In this document: positions 53,195 to 64,000 of the stretch, in pieces
Layout of the letters: every line of letters starts with the position of its first letter
Position numbering within the stretch: position 1 is the stretch's first letter
Source: Gavia stellata
Taxonomy: Eukaryota > Chordata > Aves > Gaviiformes > Gaviidae
Assembly: GCF_030936135.1 (NCBI RefSeq)
Contig: NC_082637.1
Coordinates: 11,979,001 to 12,043,000, forward strand
Reading direction: 5' to 3'
DNA: 64,000 nt
Notes under the pieces: generated by a model
Databases searched by the model: none
The model's input: only the letters and a program-made list of their open reading frames with translations
Told to the model about the DNA's origin: nothing
Made by a program: the position numbers and the translations under genes

Positions 53195-53545
53195 GCGCAT
53201 ACATGTACCCCTGTACCACCACACACCACGCTCGCCACGCTGCCCGCGCGTGCACCACAGTGCAAAACTCACTGCACACCCCAACCCCCCCACTGCGCAA
53301 AAGTTGTGTCGCACGTAGCAGACCCCCCATGCGTGCGCTACTACGCAAAACGCACTGCGCTGCACACCCCAGACCCCCTGTGCATGCACCGCTGTGCAAA
53401 ACAGTGTTGCGCACCCCAGACCCCCGTGCCTGCATCGTGCTGCGCACCCCACACCCCTTGTCGCATGCACCAACAGTGCAAAACACACTGCGTTGCCCAA
53501 CGCAGACACCCCCCCACACCCCCGGCACGCAAAACACAGGCAGCA
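53195..53545. repeat. GCAAAACACACTGCGCACCCC-type tandem repeat
   Basis: Imperfect units of about 55-70 bp with GTGCAAAAC, CACTGCGC and ACCCCAGACCCCC words. They lie just upstream of the CpG island at 53560. Confidence 0.65.
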
Positions 53546-53559
53546 CCATAAGCACGCAG

Positions 53560-53990
53560 CACCGCTCGCACGCGTGTGTTTTCACACGTTGACCGCAGCC
53601 ACGTGAGGGGTGCCCGCGCACGGGGGCTCGCGCGCACGCGGCCGTGAGCGGCAGGCCGCAGACGCGCGCAGCAGGCCGCTCGCTCGCTCATCGCTCGCGG
53701 CTCCCTGCCCCGTGCCTCCCGCTCCCGCCGCGCGCTGGGCCGCAGCCGGGCGCCGTGGCTATATTTAGCGGCGGGGGCCGGTGCTGGCGCGGCGCACGGC
53801 CCACCTGGCACCGCCGGCGGGGCTGCCTGGGCCCCCGCCAGCCGCGCAGGGGACCGCAGCCCGCCGGGGAGAATGGCGGCTCTGTTCAGCCTCCGGCTCG
53901 GTGGCGCTGGCGGCGGGGCCCCCCCGGGAGCAGTGTGGGGCCGCGGCAAAGCCTGGTCGCCCCCCCCCTACGCACCCCCTATAGCACGGG
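53560..53990 (+). promoter_or_regulatory. Orphan CpG promoter with a TATA/MEF2-like box
   Basis: CpG-dense block with CTATATTTAG at 53759-53768, which fits both a TATA box and the MEF2 consensus YTAWWWWTAR. About 105 bp downstream is an ATG in excellent context (GAGAATGGCGG, ATG at 53873-53875), which opens a short frame MAALFSLRLGGAGG. I do not recognise the frame as a protein, and it may be untranslated. No downstream exon was found. Confidence 0.4.
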
Positions 53991-56060
53991 GAATGTTTTC
54001 GGGGTGCAAATGCAATGCAATGTTGGATGCTGCTGCTTCCTGCCTCCGAGACCTGCTCGAGCCTCAGCACGGGCTGGGGACGCTCTTGGACATGGGACAG
54101 CCCTGCATCGGGACTGGGGACCCCAAAGAGGGGCTGGGGGTCCCTGGGGAGGTGGGGACTCCACAGAGGTGCCAGGGAACCCCAGCGCATCATCCCCCAG
54201 GGCTCACCCGGAGCAGCCCCCCAGGGATGCCGTGCCCGGAGGAGGGCAAATGCTGGCACGCGAGGTCAGGGGACAGACGCCTGCCATCGCGTTTCCTCCT
54301 GCGCCAGGTTTATTTTGTCAGTCCCCAGCACAGCGGTCACAGCCCCATGGGGCTGGGCTGGGGGTGGGGCGGGGGCCGAGGGCTGTTTTCGTTCCTCAGC
54401 CGAAGACTATCACAAATGACGCAAGTTCCCAAAAGAGCCGGGCAGGGGGGCGGCGGGGGATGTGTCAGCCGGCAAGAGGCAGCCAGATGTTCTCCAGCAG
54501 CTCCAGCGCTGCTGCCCCACAGTGATGCTGCCAGGGTGAAGCCCCGTGGCGATGCCCCATATGTGACCCCAGAGTGGTTTGCCCCACAGTGAGTGCACAC
54601 CCTCTGGGTTGGCATCGCCAGGGTCCCTGTCCCACACTGGTGCCTTTAGTGTCCCTTCGGTGTCCCCCAGGCAACCGTGCTGCCCGGCCAGGGTTTTGGC
54701 TGCCCTGGGGAGAAGACCACGCATGTCTGGTGGGGAATCTGGGGATGCTCCTGGGAAGACCACCCTGGGGTGCAAGCTGGGGCAGGGTGCCCAGGCTGCC
54801 ACCCCCCCCAGGCATGAGCTGGGGTATGGGTGCACCTCAGGGGCCAGCCCTGGGCCCAGGGCCAAGCCTGGGGGGCACGACCAGCAGCATGCACTGCAGC
54901 ACCCTCGCAGTGAGTGCCCAGCTCTCGGGCACCCAGGTGCCCACCTCCAGTGGCAGCAGGGCTGATGCAGCCCCAGCATGGCGGGGCCCCTTTGCAGAGC
55001 CTGAGCTCCGAGGCACGTCTCTCCCTCCTCCCTGCAGCTGCGCGGCAGATGGGTTCGGAGGAGTCCCTGCTTGGCACAGGGCCGAGCGCCCGGAGGGAGG
55101 AGCGGTCCCCGCTGGGGGCCCCGGCCGGCTGAGGCCAGAGGGGCCAGGCACATCCCCGGCCAGGAAAAACAGAGGCCCCAGTGCCGAGCGCACGGTGGCC
55201 CCGGCGGCGCACACCGCAGAGCGCTGGAATAACAGCCCTCGTGCCGGAGCCCGCCACGCGCTATCAAAGGGCCCTTCTTCTGCCCGGCCTCCGCAGGGAC
55301 GGGGGACGGGGGCCCAGCGAGGGCTGGCGGCGAGGGGAGCTGCTCCACGCCTGCGGGGACCGGCTGTGCCCAGACAGGCGTCGGGCCCGTCCCGCCCCAC
55401 CACCCTGGGCCAGCCGTGGGTCCCTGGGGCAGACGGGTGCGCCTGAGGGCCAGGCCCGAATGGCAGCGGGGGGGTCACTGGGGTTGGGTGATGGGGAGTG
55501 GCATGTCCCCAGGCGCCCAGTGCAGGGCACGTCCCTCCTGCCGCCCCAGCGGGGCCAAGCTGGCCCTGCCTGGTCACGGTGCTCACCCGTCCCCCAACAC
55601 CGGGCGGCTCTGGAGCCACCCCTGCCCCCAGGCCATGCCCTGCGAGCTCTGGCTGGGCCCACCGCTCCTCCCTGGCCCCTGCCGGTGGCAGCTCCAAGGT
55701 GCCAGCGCAGCCCAGGGCAGAGGGCCACGGACCCCCGGGGTTGGGGACAACCCCCAGGCCTGGAGGTCACTCCATGACCCCCGGCCCTGGAGCCCGTCCT
55801 GGGCCTGGCCACACACCAGGCCCCGCCATGCGCCTTCAGCCTTGATGGCCCCGGCCACGCCCATTTACCCCGACCACGCCCCTAGCCACGCCCATTTGCC
55901 CCCGTCCCCGCCCTCCTGCCCCTCTCCGCTCAATCCTCCCCCTTGGCCCCGCCTTCGGGTTGGCCCCGCCCCCTCCCCTCTTCAGGCTCTCTACCAATGG
56001 GAGGTGCGCACGCAGCTGGCGGTACCAATGAGCTTGCGGCCGCGAGCTCGGCGCGGCCGG

Positions 56061-56082
56061 TGTTTACTGTCTCCATGGAGAC
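56061..56082 (+). promoter_or_regulatory. Forkhead and X-box-like sites at the SPAG8 start
   Basis: TGTTTAC (forkhead/FOXJ1-type core) at 56061-56067 is followed at once by the perfect palindrome GTCTCCATGGAGAC (56069-56082), similar to the RFX X-box. FOXJ1 and RFX sites together are a known signature of ciliary-gene promoters. The palindrome overlaps the proposed ATG at 56075, so it would lie downstream of the transcription start. Two CCAAT boxes (near 55995 and 56025) lie just upstream. Confidence 0.45.
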
Positions 56083-58927
56083 GGAGCACCTTCACTCCGC
56101 GCAGGCGCCGCGGAGCCGGGAGCGCGGCGGCGCGGGGCCGAGACCCCCCGAGGGTGGGCCAGGGGCACCGGGGGGGAGGGCATTAAGGGGCCGTAGGGTG
56201 ATCCCCGAGGGAGACATCTGGGGGGCAGGGGCTTCGGGGGGTTGGGGGCAAGGCCTGGGGAGCACCAAGGGGGCAGGGGGGCATTAAAAGACGCGGGGGT
56301 CAGGGGCAGGGCCTGGGGGGGTCCCACCTGGGGAGGAGGTAGGGGTGCTGGGCCCAGGGGGTGCTGGGGGTGCAGAGCCCTGGGAGGGGGCACGGGGAGA
56401 GGCGGGCATTGGGGGGCAGAGTCTGGGCTGGGGACACCGGGGGGATGTTGCTGGGAGTTGGCAAGGGGAGAGAGGGGAGTTAGGGAGGGGGAGGCCCCTC
56501 CGGAGCGCAGACTCAGCAGGAGGTGCTGCTTCTGGCCCCCAAAGGGAGAGGGAACCCTTGTACCCCACCCCGGGATGGGGGTGACACCATGGGGAACCCG
56601 GGGGCTCCAGCCTCAGGGCCCTGTCCACGCTGGTGGGGGCTGGGGACACGGCAGGCAAGAGGGGGCTGAAAGATGCACCCCACCACCTTTCCTCAGGGAC
56701 TGTCCCCACCTGCAGGGTGGCTCTGATGGGCCACATGCCTCCTGTGTGTCCTGAGGGGAGGCCACCGTGTGTTGTCACAGTCCAGAGTGATGATCTCCTG
56801 CCTGAGGTGCCCACGGAGAAGCCCCCGTGCCACAGGGAGACAATGACGGCCATGACTGAGATGCCCCAGGAGATGTCAGCCACAGCCGAGGTGCCCCAGG
56901 AGATGCCGTCAGCCACGGCTGAGCTGTCCACCATGGCCCCGCCAGCCGTGCCCAGCACGGTGCCACCCGCTGAGGCTGGGAATGATCCCTGTGGGGTGGA
57001 GCTGCCGCCCCGCCCTGGAAAGTGGGGGATTTGCCCCGGCGAGGTGTCCCCCACCGCAGTGCGGGTGCTGCCCGCCTCCCTGCAGATGCCAACAGAGCAG
57101 CCCAGACGGTTGGTGCCCCAGGGGAGCTGCTTGATCCACAACTGGCAGGAGGAGGTAACTCCCCATCACTACCTGGGGGGGCATAAGGGGAAATGCCCCT
57201 CAAAACCCACCCCACTGCATCCCATGTGCTGATCCTGTGAAGCCCCCACTCCTGGGCAGCCCCCTCTCTTTAAATAGCTGCCCTTGGCCGAGCCGGAGCT
57301 CCCTGGACAACCTTGAGCCCAGCAGGATGGAAAGGGGATGAAATTCAATAGCACAAAAGACACGGGCAGGCATGTGGGGAGTGACAGCCAGGCTTTGGCA
57401 GGAGAGCTGGGAGCTCGCTGCTGGGGTGGAGGGAGCTGGGTGTCACAGCCCATCACAGGGATGCGGGGACGACTGCTTGGGCGAGCCGGGCTGGGGAGGG
57501 ACATGGGCCAAGCCGTGCCACAGTCTGGGGGCCCCACAGTTTGTTCCAGTGCCATACGAGCGCTTGCTCAGCTGCAGGGGCAGCCTGGGCATGCAGGGGG
57601 TCAGGGACGCCGTACGAGGCTGGCTGACTCCTGGCAGGCAGGAGAGGTCAGCCCTGCCGAAGCCGCAGGTGCCCCTGCTCCTGCTTTCCCAGGGAGCCAG
57701 CTGGAAGGGCCGTTCCCCCTTTTTGCAGCTCGTGCCGCTGAGGGCTGCTCCCAGGGCTTGTGTCGGGCACCTGCCTGCGTGGCATGGCCTTAAGTATGGG
57801 GCACTGCGCCCAGCTTGTGGATGCTCAGCAGGAGGGGGTGATTCACCCCCACCTTCTAACCCTGTCCAGAGTCCCTCGGGACTATCAAAAAACTAAAAGC
57901 TGGGAGCAGGCATGGGGCACTGCAGAGCGCCTGCCTGCTTCCCGCAGCCCACACCATCTGTCCCCAGAGAGCCACGAACCACCTGGACCCCATGCCGGGG
58001 CAGGAGCTGGGCAACGAGAGTTTCACCCACCGGCATGGCCACCATGGGCTACTGGTCCACCATCTCCTCCCCTGGCCCACCAACAGCACCACCACGAAGG
58101 ACACCTACCGCCTGCCGCACAGGGCCCGGCTGCTGGGGCGAGGTGAGGCTGGACCCCCCCCCCGAGCCATGTGCCCCCCAAAAAGGCAGCGAGAGGATCT
58201 TAGCCACGGGGCTGATGGCACCTTCCTCCCTGCAGGGCAGCGGGAGGCCATGCTGGAGTCCATGCTCTACCAGAAATACAGGCAAGCCTGCGCCCCCATG
58301 CACCACCCACCCTTGGAGCTGTGCCCCAGAGGAGGGGACCCTGCTGCAGGTGCCTGCCTGAGCTGGGGGGGGACCCCAGAGCTGAGGGATGTGGGGTCTG
58401 CTTTGCCAGCAGGAAGGAGATGCTGGAGGAGATCTGTCCCCCTCGGACGCCTATGGAGTCGGTCTCCACCACGCATCGGGACTACTGCGCTGGGGACTGC
58501 CAGTTCACACCGCTGCCCACCACCCAGGTATAGGCAGAAAACAGCCCCTCCCAGCTTGCAGCAGCCCCCAGGGAGCCCACAAGGCTCCCGTGTTCCCCCC
58601 AGGCATGGCATCCTCCCTACCCACTGTCACACTGCTTCCACCTGCAGCCCCACAACTACTGCACCGAGCAGCCCTGCAGCTTCTGGCTGGAGCAAGCCCG
58701 CAGCCTACCTGTAAGCCCCCCAGCACCCTGCCCTGCCAGCAGCCAGGGGACTCAGCTGCTGACAGGGACCTCTCCACTTCCCTCCATTCCAGGGTGTCAC
58801 CAGCATCCGCAGCGGGGACAGTCCCTTTCGGAGGAACGCAGCCTTCTCCACTCCCATCACCGAGTACCTAGAGCAGCCCCTGCCCTGTGCCCCCCTGACC
58901 AGCTGGCTCCAGACCCACAAGCAATAA
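56075..58927 (+). CDS. SPAG8: Sperm-associated antigen 8 (7 exons, 356 aa)
   Basis: Microtubule-associated protein of sperm and motile cilia. Exons are 56075-56153, 56697-57154, 57968-58142, 58236-58281, 58413-58527, 58648-58710 and 58793-58927; phases agree to a TAA at 58925-58927. The start METEH...SRER resembles the human METNE...SRSR start. Residues 27-165 are low-complexity and variable, as in mammals. The conserved C-terminal half contains SCLIHNWQEE-RATNHLD, ESFTHRHGHHGLL, REAMLESMLYQ, ESVSTTHRDY, PHNYCTEQPCSFW and GVTSIRSGDSPFRRNAAFSTP, each matching human SPAG8 segments in order. The intron after exon 4 uses a GC donor (ACAG|GCAAGC). The family's long Gly/Ser repeat region of mammals is missing, so the protein is shorter than human (about 485 aa). 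Exon 1 is the least certain part; the alternative start is ATG 56726 in exon 2. Confidence 0.85.
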
Positions 58928-58928
58928 A
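58923..58928 (+). terminator. Polyadenylation signal overlapping the SPAG8 stop codon
   Basis: The stop codon TAA (58925-58927) lies inside AATAAA (58923-58928). The 3' UTR would then be only the 10-30 bases up to the cleavage site. Confidence 0.7.
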
Positions 58929-60185
58929 AAGCAGGAGGGCACAGGCGGTCCCAGTGTCCTTGCTGCCCCGGGGTTGTCCTCACGCTGGGCATTTGGACAG
59001 CGAGCACCATGCCTGTAGCATCTCAGTCCCTGTGGGGCCATGCAGCGCAGGCACGGGGACAAGTTCCAGCCCCTCCGCAAGTCACTGCTGCCCCAAAACT
59101 TGCTATGGCCCCAAGCCTCCCTCCTTGGGCACAGAGGGAGAGCCCCTGGCACAGCCCCGTCCCCTGAGATGTGCCCTCTCCCAGTGCCCAGAGCGGGTGA
59201 CACGTGGCCCCTGTCCCCAGGCACAGGTGGGTTCCAGTAAGAGGCGGCGGTGGCGCGGCCAGAGCATGAGCTCAGAGGAACGCACTGCAGCCCTCACGCC
59301 AAAGCAAACCCCGCCGCGGTGGCTCTGCCTTCCCAGCACTGCTCCGAGCCCTTGCCAGCCACCACTGCAGCCACCCTGCACCGGCTCCCCATGCCCAGAC
59401 CCCCACCCCATGTCACAAATGGACCCCGAGGGTACGATGATCTGGGATGCTCCAGGCAGCCATCCCCAGTCCAGGCTAAACTCAATGTTGGGGTCCCCCC
59501 TAGCCCCCATCCCACTTGGCACTCCGGGGCAGAGCGAAGCAGAGGTCGGGGGACAGAGGGGTTTGGGGAAGTTTGTATTTCAACAAAATAGTTTGCGGCG
59601 ACTCCTATATTTACACCTGGGGGAGGGGGGGGAAGTATTTACACGACCTGGTGGGACTATATACAGGAGAGGGGGAGACTGGGGCGGGGGGGAGCCGCAG
59701 CATTGAAGCCTGCCCTGGCCAAGGGGTCAGTCCCAGCAGAAGCCCCCAGTTCCCCCCCAGAGAAGGGGTGACATGGGCACAACTTCAGCTGGGGGGCAGG
59801 TATTGAAAAGAGATGGCAAAGTGCCCTGCGGGGCAACCAGGCCCCGGGAGTGGCTCAGAGCCAGCTGAGCCATGGGGAAGAGGGTGGGGAATGGGGGCTG
59901 GACCCCAGAGGGTAGGAGGATATGGGGTCCCCTGGGCTGGATCAGGGATGGTTTTCCCCCTCCAGCAGAGGCTGCAGGGGAAGGTGGGCTTTGCTGGTGC
60001 TGATGGGGGGGGGCAGGCGGTGCTGTGGCTGCTGGCCCCTGTGCCCGAGCCCTGCTGAAGCAGGGGGGCTGTGGTGGCTGTTGTGGGGCTACAGTGACAG
60101 GGGGGTGCCGGTGCATCCTGGGTGGTCAGGTGCTGGGAAGCATGGTGGCCCCATCCGGGCTGGGGCTCCGCCACTGCTACCAGGC
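58928..60185. other. Convergent spacer between SPAG8 and NPR2
   Basis: The 3' ends of the two genes face each other across 1.26 kb. Much of it is probably the NPR2 3' UTR. No exact minus-strand AATAAA was found; AT-richer sequence at 59570-59650 is the likeliest place for its end. No coding exon was seen. Confidence 0.45.

Positions 60186-64000
<3,815 letters not shown>

Larger units (their letters stand above)
52490..56074. other. Spacer between HINT2 and SPAG8, 3.6 kb
   Basis: HINT2 3' end, then unique GC-rich sequence, a tandem repeat (53195-53545), a CpG island with a TATA/MEF2-like box (53560-53990, entered separately) and more CpG-dense sequence to the SPAG8 start. A minus-strand AATAAA lies at 54309-54314 without an assigned gene. 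CCACGCCCATTTGCCCC-type repeats at 55850-55910 are CACCC/KLF-like. No coding exon was recognised. Confidence 0.45.

Noticed and set aside
54410-55697. Several 200-300 codon minus-strand frames with an AATAAA at 54309
   Set aside because: Composition follows the GC-rich background, the frames overlap each other in all phases, and no family motif is present.

Overview
The window is nuclear DNA from a bird. The evidence is a CR1 LINE with the avian-type 3' tail, short introns, very high GC, dense minisatellites in introns and spacers, and vertebrate genes that follow the human 9p13.3 neighbourhood (CD72 ... TMEM8B, HINT2, SPAG8, NPR2). The texture suggests a gene-dense microchromosome; that is an inference. 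I assembled exon models by hand from reading frames, GT/GC-AG junctions and phase. Every model described as complete closes in frame from ATG to stop.

Region 1 (1.1-18 kb) is a cluster of four type II C-type-lectin-like receptors of CD72 type, each with a cytoplasmic VxYADL ITIM. Copy A (-) has 340 aa, copy B (+) 317 aa, copy C (-) 312 aa and copy D (-) 229 aa. B and C point towards each other. They encode identical proteins for the first 240 residues (tail, membrane segment, stalk, first third of the lectin domain) and then diverge sharply for the rest of the lectin domain. The boundary lies 16 nt into an exon. A shares a tract of about 267 bp with both. This looks like ongoing gene conversion of the signalling and stalk module with diversification of the ligand-binding part, and it is the most interesting signal in the window.

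Region 2 (18.2-22 kb) is an eight-exon Myb/SANT-like (trihelix-type) DNA-binding protein gene with a GC-rich 12-bp repeat in its 5' region. It is followed by a broken beta-1,3-glycosyltransferase (GT31) gene (22.5-23.2 kb) and a 40-bp tandem array (23.8-24.2 kb).

Region 3 (24.6-33.7 kb) has no gene I can recognise. It holds a GC-box/CCAAT CpG promoter-like block near 24.8 kb and a cluster of RFX-like sites near 31.0 kb.

Region 4 (33.7-64 kb) is TMEM8B (-, 13 exons), TAF1C (+, 14 exons), HINT2 (+, 5 exons), SPAG8 (+, 7 exons) and the 3' two-fifths of NPR2 (-, 15 exons in view). The order is the mirror image of human 9p13.3, except that TAF1C (human 16q24) sits where FAM221B would be expected. 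The genes are functionally unrelated: GPI-processing/CREST membrane protein, Pol I SL1 subunit, mitochondrial HIT hydrolase, sperm/ciliary microtubule protein, and the C-type natriuretic peptide receptor guanylyl cyclase.

I saw no tRNA, rRNA, CRISPR array or retroviral element that I could defend.
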